DNA from: Pseudosulfitobacter pseudonitzschiae
GTDB taxonomy: Bacteria; Pseudomonadota; Alphaproteobacteria; Rhodobacterales; Rhodobacteraceae
Assembly (NCBI RefSeq): GCF_900129395.1
Contig: NZ_FQVP01000005.1
Coordinates: 186,001 to 250,000 of the forward strand
DNA: 64,000 bases
Direction of reading: 5' to 3'
The position numbers and the translations under genes are program-made. This document shows positions 52,004 to 60,711 of this stretch, piece after piece. Every line of letters starts with the position of its first letter. The stretch's first letter is position 1. The notes under the pieces were generated by a model. The model had not been told where the DNA came from. It ran no database searches and worked only from the letters and a program-made list of their open reading frames with translations.

Positions 52004-52052
52004 CGTTCCGGATCACCGCATCGCACCAGACCGAACAGCGGCAGAGCCTGTG

Positions 52053-52400
52053 TCACGACGTTGGCGTCTGTTGGTGTGTCAGGCGCAGCCATTTCGTGTC
52101 GTCCTTGAGATAGGTCGAGGTACACAACGCCTCGTACAGCGGTATGTCGCCGCGTTCCGCCGAGACGCGGTAGGCCAGCACGGCGATATTCCCCTCAACA
52201 GACAGGACCTGTTCACTCATGACGACCGAGCGCCAACGCTGCGCCACATCCGCCTCGCGCCACAGCGCATCGCCGCTGAGGATGCCCGTGGGGTAGGGGA
52301 ATACAAAGACCGCGTTTTTGGCCGACATGTTACGTGCGCTGTCCGCGCCTTGGGTCCAGAACCGTTCTTCCTGGTCCCACAGGGTGGCTTCGATGGTCAT
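52053..52400 (-). CDS. NTF2-like (SnoaL/DUF4440-type) small protein
   Basis: 115 residues fitting the cone-shaped NTF2-like fold: LWDQEERFWTQGADSARNMSAKNAVFVFPYPTGILSGDALW, then VLSVEGNIAVLAYRVSAERG and YEALCTSTYLKDDTKWLRLTHQQTP. Members are enzymes or ligand-binding proteins with varied roles; none can be assigned. Start ATG at 52398-52400. Convergent with dctM across its terminator. Confidence 0.75.
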   Translation of the reverse strand: MTIEATLWDQEERFWTQGADSARNMSAKNAVFVFPYPTGILSGDALWREADVAQRWRSVVMSEQVLSVEGNIAVLAYRVSAERGDIPLYEALCTSTYLKDDTKWLRLTHQQTPTS

Positions 52401-52676
52401 GCAATGTCTCTTTTCGATTGAAAATGATAGTCGCCGCAATCCGGCGGCGCATTGCCCGGGCTCCATTGCCAATGGCCGGAGTGGCGGGGTATCTGAACTG
52501 TCTAGCACGGCAGTGGCAGGGGAGTCATGCGCTTGTGCCGACGGGCAGGTAGCACAGATCCGGTTTGAAGCCCTGCGCGCTTCACTTTATGGGGGGCTGG
52601 TCTGCCCACGGGCAGGCGCATACGATCGCCTGAAATGGCCGTATCTGCTGTTTGCGAAGGTCAGGAGACCGAAGAG

Positions 52677-53684
52677 ATGACCCATACGTCAGCCGCAAGG
52701 GCCGCGAAACTGTCCGTAGCCCCCATGATGGACTGGACCGATCGCCATTGCCGCTATCTGCACCGTCTGCTGTCGGCGCATGTGTTGCTCTATACCGAAA
52801 TGGTCACGTCCCCCGCATTGGTGCGGGGCGGGGCTTTGCATTTGCTGGACCATCATGGGGACGAGCATCCCGTGGCGTTGCAGCTGGGTGGGTCTGATCC
52901 CACGGAACTGGCCCAGGCGGCGCGGATCGGGGCGGCCGCGGGGTATGACGAGATCAACCTGAACGTCGGTTGCCCATCGGACCGTGTGCAATCGGGCACT
53001 TTCGGGGCGGTGCTGATGCGCCAGCCTGCGCTGGTGGCCGACTGTGTGCGGGCCATGCAGGACGCGGTGGACATCGAGGTGACGGTAAAATGCCGCATCG
53101 GTGTTGACGAACAAAACCCCGCCGACGTGCTGCCTGAATTCCTGTCACAGATGGTGGGGGCAGGCGTCGAACGTGTCGCGATCCATGCGCGCAAGGCGTG
53201 GTTGCAAGGGCTCAGCCCCAAGGAGAACCGCGACATTCCTCCGCTGGACTATGATCTGGTGCGTCAGATGAAGGGGCTGTTTCCCAATCTGCACATCTCG
53301 GTCAATGGCGGGATCACGTCGCTGGAGCAGGCGGTTGAATTCCTTGACGGGGGTTTGGACGGGGTCATGGTGGGCCGTGCGGCCTATCACCAGCCGTCGG
53401 ATATTCTGAGCACGGCAGACCGGCGGATATACGGCACCGGCACCGATACTTCAGCTGAACAGGCCGTTGCAGGAATGCTGCCCTACATCGAGGCGCATCT
53501 GACCGAAGGGGGCCGCCTGCATCAGGTCACCCGCCATATGCTGGGCCTGTTCGCGGGTCGTCCCGGTGCGCGTGGCTGGCGGCGGGCGCTGTCCGAGGGG
53601 GCGCATCGTGACGGGGCGGGGCCGGAACTGGTGGAACAGGCGCTGACTCACATCACCCAGGCAGCCCAGGCGCAAAGCGCCTGA
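52677..53684 (+). CDS. dusA: tRNA-dihydrouridine(20/20a) synthase DusA
   Basis: 335-residue flavoprotein that reduces uridines 20 and 20a in the tRNA D-loop using NADPH. Visible: SVAPMMDWTDRHCRYLHRLLSAHVLLYTEMV, the catalytic Cys99 in LNVGCPSDRVQSG, VKCRIGVD, IHARKAWLQGLSPKENRDIPPLDYD and VNGGI. ATG at 52677 with CAGGAGACC upstream; 14 extra residues would come from an earlier start. Single gene. Confidence 0.94.
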   Translation: MTHTSAARAAKLSVAPMMDWTDRHCRYLHRLLSAHVLLYTEMVTSPALVRGGALHLLDHHGDEHPVALQLGGSDPTELAQAARIGAAAGYDEINLNVGCPSDRVQSGTFGAVLMRQPALVADCVRAMQDAVDIEVTVKCRIGVDEQNPADVLPEFLSQMVGAGVERVAIHARKAWLQGLSPKENRDIPPLDYDLVRQMKGLFPNLHISVNGGITSLEQAVEFLDGGLDGVMVGRAAYHQPSDILSTADRRIYGTGTDTSAEQAVAGMLPYIEAHLTEGGRLHQVTRHMLGLFAGRPGARGWRRALSEGAHRDGAGPELVEQALTHITQAAQAQSA

Positions 53685-53703
53685 GCGGATCTCAGGAACG
53701 AGC

Positions 53704-54882
53704 TTACGTCGCGCGCACGCGTCGGGGCAGGGTGAACAGGGTAAAGCTCATCGCCACCACGCCACATATCGCAATCGCCGCCAGCATCGGCAGGACCGTA
53801 CCGTCAAAGAACGGCCCCGCGGCTGCAATCATCAGCCCGCCTGCGAGCATCTGCAAGGTGCCGCCCAGCGACGACGCCAGCCCCGCGCGCTCGCCATGTG
53901 CATCCAGCGCCAGCACCATCGTTGTGGGGATCACCACGCCCAGGCAGGCGTTGGCGCAGAACAATCCGGCGATCACAACGGGCAGATTCTCAAAGCCCGA
54001 GGCCACGACCAGCAACAACAGCAACACAAAGAACGTGAACCCGGTCACACCCATCCGCACCAGCGGGCGCATCCCAAACCGTTCGCCCAAGGGTGCGGCC
54101 ATCTGCGAGGCCGAGAAGAAGCCGATGGCGTTGACCGCGAAGGCCAGTGAGAATTGCGTCGGCGTCAGGCCGAATTCCTGTACATATACAAAGGGTGCAG
54201 AGGCGATGAACACAAAGAAGCTGGCCATGCCAAAGCCGCCGATCATCGTCAGTCCCATGAACCCGCGATCCCGAAACAGGATGCCAGCGTTCTGGAGCAG
54301 GGTCTTTATCCGAACCGGCGTGCGTTTTTCGACTGCAAGGGTTTCACCCAGCGATACGCCCATCACCACGGCGGCAATTGCCGCAGCACAGGCCAGCACC
54401 GCAAAAACTGCGCGCCACGATCCAAGCGAGATCACCAGGCTGCCCGCCAGCGGCGCCAGCATGGGCGAGACAGACATCACCAGCATGACCATCGCCATCA
54501 GCCGCGTGGCCTCGTTCCCGGTGTGCAGGTCGCGCACGATGGCGCGGGGCATGACCATCATCGCAGCCCCGCCCAGACCCTGCACGGCACGCCATCCGGC
54601 CAGCGCCTCGACCGACCCGGCCAACGTGGCGCCGACCGACCCGATAAAGAACACGCCGAGCCCCAAAAACACCGGCAGACGGCGGCCCGTCTGGTCTGAC
54701 AGCGGTCCATAGACCAGCTGCGCCACGCCCAGCGACAGGAAATACGCGGTCAAAGTCATCTGGACCGCAGGTTCGTCGACACCGAAATCGGCAGCGATAT
54801 TGGGCATTGCGGGCAGATACATATCGATCGCGAACGGCCCGATCATGACCAACAGTCCCAGTACAAGTGCGATGCGCAACAT
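53704..54882 (-). CDS. Bcr/CflA-family drug resistance MFS transporter
   Basis: 392 residues with 12 transmembrane helices. Motifs: IGPFAIDMYLPAMPNIAADFGV near the start, LSLGVAQLVYGPLSDQTGRRLPVFLGLGVF (motif A) and RAVQGLGGAAMMVMPRAIVRDL. This 12-helix proton antiporter family exports bicyclomycin, sulfonamides and related compounds. Single gene, convergent with dusA (20-base gap). Natural substrate unknown. Confidence 0.9.
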   Translation of the reverse strand: MLRIALVLGLLVMIGPFAIDMYLPAMPNIAADFGVDEPAVQMTLTAYFLSLGVAQLVYGPLSDQTGRRLPVFLGLGVFFIGSVGATLAGSVEALAGWRAVQGLGGAAMMVMPRAIVRDLHTGNEATRLMAMVMLVMSVSPMLAPLAGSLVISLGSWRAVFAVLACAAAIAAVVMGVSLGETLAVEKRTPVRIKTLLQNAGILFRDRGFMGLTMIGGFGMASFFVFIASAPFVYVQEFGLTPTQFSLAFAVNAIGFFSASQMAAPLGERFGMRPLVRMGVTGFTFFVLLLLLVVASGFENLPVVIAGLFCANACLGVVIPTTMVLALDAHGERAGLASSLGGTLQMLAGGLMIAAAGPFFDGTVLPMLAAIAICGVVAMSFTLFTLPRRVRAT

Positions 54883-55039
54883 CGGTCTCTCCGTCAGTGA
54901 ATGGGTTTCGCGCGGCCCTGCCGCATTGCAGCATGGACATACGCCCGTGTTTTCTGATTGCCAAGGCAGGCTTTGAACTTGTGGCTGCGCGCCAGCTGCG
55001 ATTTACCTGTGCGCACACACACCAAATGGGACTGACAAG

Positions 55040-55861
55040 ATGCCTGATACCACGCTTTTGCTGGAAATGCTGATCATGCTGATGATCATTGGGGCCTTTG
55101 CGGGCGTTCTAGCAGGCCTCCTGGGCGTCGGCGGGGGCATCGTTTTGGTGCCTGCATTCTTTTATGCATTTCATACACTTGGCTATGACGGACCGCAATT
55201 GATGCAGATGTGTCTGGCCACGTCGCTGGCGACGATCATCGTCACCTCGCTGCGGTCGGTCCACAGCCACAACAAGAAAGGCGCCGTCGACTGGACGATC
55301 CTGCGCGGCTGGGCGCCGGGAATCGTGATCGGCGCGGTTCTGGGAATGCTGGCCGTGTCGCAGCTGCGGTCATCGACCCTGCAGGGGATATTTGGCTTTT
55401 TGGCGCTGGTCGTCGGGCTTTACATGGGCTTTGGCCGCGCTCACTGGCGGCTGGGCGAGGAGATGCCCAAAGGACCAAAACGTTGGGCATATTCGCCTTC
55501 GGTGGGCTTCTTGTCAGTGTTGATGGGCATCGGCGGCGGCAGTTTCGGCGTGCCGCTGATGAGCCTGCACAACGTACCGATCCACCGCGCGGTGGCAACT
55601 GCTGCGGGCTTTGGCCTGCTGATCGCGGTGCCATCGGTGATCGGCTTCCTGTTTGTCGACATGACCATGCCTGTGCCACCGCTGACCGTCGGCGCGGTGA
55701 ACTTTGTGGCCTTTGGCATCGTCATCGCCATGACGCTGATCACCGCGCCCTGGGGTGTGAAGCTGGCCCATGCGATGGACCCCAAGCCGCTGAAGCGCGT
55801 GTTTGCCGTATTTCTGGTGCTGGTCGCGCTGAACATGCTGCGCAAAGCTTTGGGATACTGA
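55040..55861 (+). CDS. TauE/SafE-family sulfite exporter-like membrane protein
   Basis: 273 residues with about eight transmembrane helices in two halves; both halves carry the family pattern (GAFAGVLAGLLGVGGGIVLVPAFFYAF and SVLMGIGGGSFGVPLMSL). The family exports sulfite or organosulfur anions such as sulfoacetate. Translation may alternatively start nine codons later. Single gene; substrate not inferable from context. Confidence 0.88.
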   Translation: MPDTTLLLEMLIMLMIIGAFAGVLAGLLGVGGGIVLVPAFFYAFHTLGYDGPQLMQMCLATSLATIIVTSLRSVHSHNKKGAVDWTILRGWAPGIVIGAVLGMLAVSQLRSSTLQGIFGFLALVVGLYMGFGRAHWRLGEEMPKGPKRWAYSPSVGFLSVLMGIGGGSFGVPLMSLHNVPIHRAVATAAGFGLLIAVPSVIGFLFVDMTMPVPPLTVGAVNFVAFGIVIAMTLITAPWGVKLAHAMDPKPLKRVFAVFLVLVALNMLRKALGY

Positions 55862-55875
55862 GACCTGCAAAGGCA

Positions 55876-55901
55876 GGGCGGAAATCGCGCAAGATCCGCC
55901 C
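55876..55901 (+). terminator. Candidate terminator hairpin after the TauE gene
   Basis: GGGCGGA (55876-55882) pairs with TCCGCCC (55895-55901), 12-base loop, 15 bases after the stop. No T run. Weak. Confidence 0.35.
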
Positions 55902-55913
55902 GGCCTGCTGCGG

Positions 55914-56345
55914 TCAGGCCGTTTCAGGCAGCGGAAAGACCTGGTCGTAGGCCCAATTGAAGACAAAGGCATAGACCAGGTAAAACACGACAAAGGCAAC
56001 GTCCATGACCAGCGCCTGCCACAGTCCGATATCCAGGTAGAGTGCTATCATCGGAAGTGTGACCAGCAGCAAGCCCAGCTCGAACATCAGCGCATGGACG
56101 ATCCGTATGAAAACGGTCTTGTGCACACTGCCCCGCAGGCGTTTCAGGGCGCGGTCGAACAGCAGGTTATAGACGTAGTTCCATAGGGTCGCCATGGACG
56201 CGGCAAGAATGGCAATAACGCCGATATGTTGGGCGTCCATGCCAAAGCCAATCGCGCCCAGGGGAACGACCAGCAAAAGGCCGATCACTTCAAAGCTCAG
56301 TGCGTGGCGAATACGGTCGGGGGTGGTGCGCATGATCTTCTCCAT
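55914..56345 (-). CDS. PACE-family (bacterial transmembrane pair) efflux transporter
   Basis: 143 residues with four transmembrane helices forming two repeats of the BTP fold: RIRHALSFEVIGLLLVVPLGAIGFG ... TLWNYVYNLLFDRAL and RIVHALMFELGLLLVTLPMIAL ... FVVFYLVYAFVFNWAYDQVFP. The paired (A/S)xxFE and WNxxYN/FNWAYD signatures define PACE proteins, which pump cationic biocides such as chlorhexidine or acriflavine, and possibly polyamines, out of the cell. Single gene. Confidence 0.92.
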   Translation of the reverse strand: MEKIMRTTPDRIRHALSFEVIGLLLVVPLGAIGFGMDAQHIGVIAILAASMATLWNYVYNLLFDRALKRLRGSVHKTVFIRIVHALMFELGLLLVTLPMIALYLDIGLWQALVMDVAFVVFYLVYAFVFNWAYDQVFPLPETA

Positions 56346-56441
56346 CTGAAGGCCGGGTCGTCCCGGATATTTTCCCGATGGGGGAGGTCGTCCTCGCTGC
56401 GTGTTACCTATGCAAACACGGGATCGAAATCAAGCCCGAGG

Positions 56442-56675
56442 CTATTGCCGATTCAACCGTGCCGCACGGCCCCCGCGCCGTCCTTTCGGCGCAACCTTCC
56501 GGTTCGGCAATTCGGCCATGATCGCCGCGCGTTCCTCGGGGGTCATCCGCGACCAGCGGCCGATTTCGTCGATGGAGCGTGCACAGCCCGTGCACAGGCG
56601 TGTCTCGGGGTGCACCACGCAGATGCGCACGCAGGGGCTTTCGATCTCGTTCCGGGTCCAGACAGGTTCGGTCAT
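56442..56675 (-). CDS. DUF1289 small cysteine-rich protein
   Basis: 77 residues with the DUF1289 set IESPCVRICVVHPETRLCTGCARSIDEIGRW: four cysteines (C-x3-C, C-x2-C) able to hold zinc or an Fe-S cluster. The C-terminus is basic (RKVAPKGRRGGRAAR) and may bind nucleic acid. Function unknown. Nine bases after ruvX in the same direction, so likely in one operon with ccmI and ruvX. Confidence 0.88.
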   Translation of the reverse strand: MTEPVWTRNEIESPCVRICVVHPETRLCTGCARSIDEIGRWSRMTPEERAAIMAELPNRKVAPKGRRGGRAARLNRQ

Positions 56676-56684
56676 GGGGTGTCC

Positions 56685-57161
56685 TCAGCTTGCCGCGCGC
56701 AATACGCGCAAACGGTCCAGCAGTCCTTGGAGAATATAGGCGGCCGCCACGTGGTCGATCACCTCCGAGCGACGCTTGCGTGTCGTATCCGCCTCAAGCA
56801 GTGCACGCTCGGCGGCGACGGTGGACAGGCGTTCGTCCCAGAACGTCACAGGGCCATCCCACAGCTTTTCGAAATTGCGGGCAAAGGCGCGGGTCGACTG
56901 ACAGCGCGGCCCTTCCGAGCCGTCCATGTTGCGCGGCAGGCCCAGAACGATACCGCCGACCGAACGGTGGGCGATGATCTCTTGCAGGCGGGCGGCGTCC
57001 AGACCGAATTTCTTGCGCCGCACGGTTTCCAACGGTGAAGCCACGGACCAGAACGTGTCGGAAACCGCCACGCCAATGGTCTTGTCGCCCAGGTCCAGTC
57101 CGATCAGCGACCGCATCGGGGGCAGGGCGGCCAGAAAGTCGGCGGTGTCGTCGTATATCAT
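56685..57161 (-). CDS. ruvX: RuvX/YqgF Holliday-junction-resolvase-like nuclease
   Basis: 158-residue RNase H-fold protein: LIGLDLGDKTIGVAVSDTFW (first catalytic Asp), VGGIVLGLPRNMDGSEGPRCQSTRAFARNF, FWDERLSTVAAERALLEAD (Asp-Glu of the active site) and SEVIDHVAAAYILQGLLDRL. YqgF proteins resolve branched DNA or process 16S rRNA ends. ATG overlaps the ccmI stop (ATGA). An N-terminal extension of about 15 residues precedes the fold. Confidence 0.92.
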   Translation of the reverse strand: MIYDDTADFLAALPPMRSLIGLDLGDKTIGVAVSDTFWSVASPLETVRRKKFGLDAARLQEIIAHRSVGGIVLGLPRNMDGSEGPRCQSTRAFARNFEKLWDGPVTFWDERLSTVAAERALLEADTTRKRRSEVIDHVAAAYILQGLLDRLRVLRAAS

Positions 57162-58393
57162 TCCAAACCTGCCTGTTCTGCCGCACCGGTCAACGCGTCC
57201 AGCGCGGCGGGATCGCCGGCAAAGGTGGCGCGGGCGTCCACCAGGACCGCGCGGGCGTCGTCAAGCCGACCCAGAACCGACAGCGCCGTGATCAAGCGCG
57301 CCCATTCGGTTGCCGGACCGCCCTCGGTTGCCAGCCGGTCGGACAGCGACGATACCATGCCCTCGATCATCTGCATCCGCTCTTGTGGTGTCATGGCGGC
57401 GGCGTTGTCCATATCCTGCTGGCTGGGGCCGCGCTGGTCGGCCTCTGCGGGCTGCGGCGGGGTATAGCCGTTCACACCGGCGATTTCGGCCAGTTCGGGA
57501 ATGCGCGCACGGATCGGGGCCATCCAGGGCGCGTCCTGCGGGCCTGCACGCAAGAGACCGTCCCAAACGCGAAAGCCCAGATCGGGCCGCCCGGTCTGAA
57601 TCAGCATTTCACCCCAGTAAAACCGCGCCGATCCGTCCGTATCGTCAATGTTCAGCGCCCGGCGCAGCGCATCCTCGGCGCTTGGCGAGACATAGCCGCC
57701 CGCCGCATAGATCAGCAATTCCGCCAATGTGGTCAGATCAGCGACACTGGCGTCGTCGCCTTTCAGCCGAACCACAGCCGCCTGCGCATCGGCGGCGAGA
57801 CCATAGTTGCCCAACCGCGCCTCGGTCTGGGCCAGAAGGATGTGACCTTGCAAATCGTCAGGACGCCCTGCAACCGCCGCGCGCAGCTGTTCGATCAGTG
57901 CGGCGTATTCGGCGTTGTTCTCTTGCGTCTGGGGCGCCGGGGGCTGTGCCGCTTCGGCCTGTTCCTGCGTGGGGCGGTCCGCGCGGCGCTCTGCCGCCAT
58001 CTCGATCCTCGATTTCAGGCTCAGGTCGCCATAGCCGGGCGCGCCAAGCTTCCAGTACAGCATGCCACTGCCTACCAGCAAAAGCGCACCCAGTCCCAGC
58101 GCCAGGCCGACGCTGCCGCGACCTGCCTTGGCATCATCGGGCAGCCGCGCATCGGCATCTGCGGCCAGAATACGACGCGACACTTCGGTGCGCACCCGCG
58201 CGGCATCCTCGGCGTCGATCGTGCCACGGGCCAGATCGCGTTCGACTTCTGCCAGCTGATCGCGGTAGATTTGCACGTCATAAGAGGCCGCCGATTGTGC
58301 CTGTGCGCGGCCTGCGCGCAATGCAGCCGCCAGCAACGCCGACACCACAAGTGCCAGCCCCGCCGCGATGATCCCGAAACCCCAGATGTCCAT
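57158..58393 (-). CDS. ccmI: Cytochrome c biogenesis protein CcmI
   Basis: 411 residues. Two transmembrane helices (about 5-24 and 95-112) flank a cytoplasmic loop with a leucine-zipper-like helix (SYDVQIYRDQLAEVERDLARGTI). The periplasmic C-terminal part has TPR repeats (for example NAEYAALIEQLRAAVAGRPDDLQGHILLAQTEARLGNYGLAADAQAAVVRL). CcmI chaperones apocytochrome c to the CcmFH heme ligation complex. ATG at 58391-58393 with GAAGG upstream. Other ccm genes are elsewhere. First gene of ccmI-ruvX-DUF1289. Confidence 0.94.
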   Translation of the reverse strand: MDIWGFGIIAAGLALVVSALLAAALRAGRAQAQSAASYDVQIYRDQLAEVERDLARGTIDAEDAARVRTEVSRRILAADADARLPDDAKAGRGSVGLALGLGALLLVGSGMLYWKLGAPGYGDLSLKSRIEMAAERRADRPTQEQAEAAQPPAPQTQENNAEYAALIEQLRAAVAGRPDDLQGHILLAQTEARLGNYGLAADAQAAVVRLKGDDASVADLTTLAELLIYAAGGYVSPSAEDALRRALNIDDTDGSARFYWGEMLIQTGRPDLGFRVWDGLLRAGPQDAPWMAPIRARIPELAEIAGVNGYTPPQPAEADQRGPSQQDMDNAAAMTPQERMQMIEGMVSSLSDRLATEGGPATEWARLITALSVLGRLDDARAVLVDARATFAGDPAALDALTGAAEQAGLE

Positions 58394-58474
58394 ATCAGCC
58401 TTCTTTGTTGCCCCTTGGGGTGTACCCAAGCCGGCCTGCCATAAAAAGGGGCAAAAGGCCGCGCCCCGTCTGTG

Positions 58475-58500
58475 GCGACAGCAATTTTCGCAGGTGTCGC
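58475..58500. promoter_or_regulatory. Inverted repeat in the soxB upstream region
   Basis: GCGACA (58475-58480) and TGTCGC (58495-58500) form an inverted repeat with centres 20 bases apart (two helical turns), about 105 bases upstream of soxB. Possible operator of the sarcosine operon; no consensus matched. Confidence 0.3.
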
Positions 58501-58604
58501 AAACCTGTTAAAAAGTGCCGCCGTGAGTATCCTTTCAAATCGCAGTCTCAACCAATACAGAACCAGCCGATTGCCTAGCCCCGAATCCTGTCAGGACCGT
58601 GCCC

Positions 58605-59849
58605 ATGAAACGTTATTCAGCCTTTGCCATTGCCCGCGAGGCCATGCGCCACCACACCGGTTGGAACCGCGCCTGGCGCGATGCGCAACCGAAACCTAAA
58701 TACGACGTCATTATCGTCGGCGCAGGCGGACATGGGCTGGCCACAGCCTATTACCTGGGCAAGAACTTTGGCATCACCAACGTGGCGATCCTTGAAAAAG
58801 GCTGGCTCGGTGGCGGCAACACAGGCCGAAACACCACGATCATCCGGTCGAACTATCTGCAAGACCCGTCGGCAGCGATCTACGAGAAGTCGCGCAGCCT
58901 GTACGAGACCATGAGCCAGGACCTGAACTATAACGTCATGTTCAGCCCGCGCGGTCTGATCATGTTGGCGCAGACCCATCACGAGGTGCGCGGCTATCAG
59001 CGCACGGCACATGCCAACGCGCTGCAAGGGGTCTCGACCGAGTTCATCAGCCCCGAGCGGGTCAAGGAACTGGTTCCGATCATCAACATCGACGGGCCGC
59101 GTTATCCGGTTCTGGGCGGCCTCTATCAGGCCCGCGGCGGCACCGCGCGGCACGATGCGGTGGCCTGGGGCTATGCGCGGGCCTGTTCCGACATGGGCAT
59201 GGACGTGATTCAGCAATGCGAAGTGACCGCCGTGCGCACCGAAGGCGGCAAGGTCACCGGCGTTGACACCACGCGCGGGCCTATCAATTGTGACAAACTG
59301 GGTGGCGTCGTTGCGGGCCATTCGGGGCACCTGTGCGATATGGCTGGTTTCCGGCTTCCCATCGAATCCGTGGCCTTGCAGGCGCTTGTGTCCGAGCCGA
59401 TCAAACCCTGCATGGACGTGGTCGTGATGGCCAACACCGTGCACGGCTATATGTCGCAATCGGACAAGGGCGAGATGGTCATCGGTGGCGGCACCGACGG
59501 CTACAACAATTACACCCAGCGCGGCAGCTTCCACCATATCGAAGAAACCGTCCGCGCGCTGATCGAAACCTTTCCGATGGTGTCGCGCCTCAAGATGCTG
59601 CGCCAGTGGGGCGGTATCGTGGACGTGACGGGCGACCGCTCGCCGATCCTGTCGAAAACACCCGTCGAGGGGATGTTTATCAACTGTGGCTGGGGCACCG
59701 GCGGGTTCAAGGCGATCCCCGGGTCCGGCTGGGCCATGGCCGAGCTTATGGCCAAGGGACAATCGCCCCTGACCGATGAATTCTCCATGCACCGCTTCCG
59801 CGAAGGCAAGTTCATCGACGAAAGCGTCGCCGCCGGGGTGGCCCACTGA
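58605..59849 (+). CDS. soxB: Sarcosine oxidase beta subunit SoxB
   Basis: 414-residue FAD/FMN subunit of heterotetrameric sarcosine oxidase, which oxidises sarcosine to glycine and passes the one-carbon unit to tetrahydrofolate. Rossmann motif VGAGGHGLATAYYLG at residues 38-52; GGNTGRNTTIIRSNY; His183 (ARHDAVAWGYAR) is a candidate covalent-flavin residue; C-terminal WGTGGFKAIPGSGW. ATG at 58605 (AGGA upstream) rather than the GTG two codons earlier. First gene of soxB-x-soxD-soxA-soxG. Confidence 0.95.
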   Translation: MKRYSAFAIAREAMRHHTGWNRAWRDAQPKPKYDVIIVGAGGHGLATAYYLGKNFGITNVAILEKGWLGGGNTGRNTTIIRSNYLQDPSAAIYEKSRSLYETMSQDLNYNVMFSPRGLIMLAQTHHEVRGYQRTAHANALQGVSTEFISPERVKELVPIINIDGPRYPVLGGLYQARGGTARHDAVAWGYARACSDMGMDVIQQCEVTAVRTEGGKVTGVDTTRGPINCDKLGGVVAGHSGHLCDMAGFRLPIESVALQALVSEPIKPCMDVVVMANTVHGYMSQSDKGEMVIGGGTDGYNNYTQRGSFHHIEETVRALIETFPMVSRLKMLRQWGGIVDVTGDRSPILSKTPVEGMFINCGWGTGGFKAIPGSGWAMAELMAKGQSPLTDEFSMHRFREGKFIDESVAAGVAH

Positions 59850-59891
59850 TGGCAGCTTTGGCAGATTCTCGCCGCTGCGATCTGCGGCTCA

Positions 59892-59917
59892 GGAACCAAA
59901 TCAAACGTACCCACGTT
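59892..59917 (+). promoter_or_regulatory. EcfG-type (general stress sigma) promoter inside the sox operon
   Basis: GGAAC (59892-59896), 17-base spacer, CGTT (59914-59917). Exact match to GGAAC-N16/17-CGTT, lying between soxB and the small gene and 36 bases before its start. Suggests the small gene has its own stress-controlled promoter. Confidence 0.65.
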
Positions 59918-59952
59918 CTCCTTGCAACGTTGATCAAGCAAGGAGACGACCA

Positions 59953-60282
59953 ATGGCCGAATATGAAACAACCCGCACCACGACCAATGAGCCTGTCCAC
60001 TCGACCACAACAACGACCCGCTCGGGCGGCAGCGGCGGTGTCGCCTTTGTCGTCGGCGCGCTTGTCGTCGTCGTCGGTGTTCTGGCCTATGTCATGTTCG
60101 GTGGCGATGTCGACACGTCCAGCGGCGCGAATGATGTCAATGTCACCATCGAAGGTGCCGGCGACGCAGCCAATGACGCAGGTCAAGCCATCCAAGGTGC
60201 TGCCGAAAGCGCAGGCGACGCCGTTGAAGGCGCAGCCGACAGCGTTGGCAACGCAGCCGACGAAGCCACAACCGGCAACTAA
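59953..60282 (+). CDS. Small single-span, Ala-rich membrane protein (cassette in sox operon)
   Basis: 109 residues. A Thr-rich cytoplasmic N-terminus (ETTRTTTNEPVHSTTTTTRSGG) is followed by one transmembrane helix (about 27-49) and an exported Ala/Gly/Asp-rich tail of about 40 residues with an 11-residue-like helical repeat (GDAANDAGQAIQG, AESAGDAVEGAADSVGNAADEA) reminiscent of stress-protective late-embryogenesis-like proteins. GGAGACGACC before the ATG. Unrelated to sarcosine oxidase. It has its own EcfG-type promoter and strong terminator, so it looks like an independent unit between soxB and soxD. Not recognised by name. Confidence 0.85.
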   Translation: MAEYETTRTTTNEPVHSTTTTTRSGGSGGVAFVVGALVVVVGVLAYVMFGGDVDTSSGANDVNVTIEGAGDAANDAGQAIQGAAESAGDAVEGAADSVGNAADEATTGN

Positions 60283-60319
60283 GCGCGCCTCCGGCGCCGA
60301 TTTCAACACGCATCCTGGT

Positions 60320-60350
60320 AAGGGCGCGCGCATTCATGCGCGCGCCTTTG
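60320..60350 (+). terminator. Strong terminator between the small gene and soxD
   Basis: AAGGGCGCGCGCA (60320-60332), TTCA loop, TGCGCGCGCCTTT (60337-60349): a 13-bp stem with one G-T pair. It lies 32 bases before soxD, inside what is normally one sox operon, so it should reduce read-through into soxDAG. Confidence 0.85.
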
Positions 60351-60381
60351 TCATGTCCGCATATCAAAACGAGGCCTGCCC

Positions 60382-60711
60382 ATGCTGATCCTGACCTGTC
60401 CCTGTTGCGGCGTGACCGGCGAAGAAACCGAGTTCCACGCAGGCGGCGAAGCGCATTTGAAACGACATGGCCCCGGCTCGACCGCGGATCAGTTCGAAGA
60501 GTATTTGTTCATGCGCGAAAACCCCAAGGGCGTGCATTTCGAACGCTGGCGCCACGTTTACGGCTGCGGCAAGTGGTTTCATGCCGCGCGCAGCACAACC
60601 ACGCTTGAGGTCTACGGCACCTATGCGGCCCAGACACACGAGCCGCCCAAAGACCTGCGTGACACAATCAGCAAAAAAGTCCCTGGCTGGACATGGAGAG
60701 AGTTTCAATGA
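60382..60711 (+). CDS. soxD: Sarcosine oxidase delta subunit SoxD
   Basis: 109-residue zinc-binding subunit. CPCCGVTGEETEFHAGGEAHL and the later YGCGKWFHAARSTTTLEVYGTY contain the cysteine/histidine set of the delta subunit. FEEYLFMRENPKGVHFERWRHVYGCG is characteristic of SoxD. The stop overlaps the soxA start (ATGA). Confidence 0.95.
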   Translation: MLILTCPCCGVTGEETEFHAGGEAHLKRHGPGSTADQFEEYLFMRENPKGVHFERWRHVYGCGKWFHAARSTTTLEVYGTYAAQTHEPPKDLRDTISKKVPGWTWREFQ

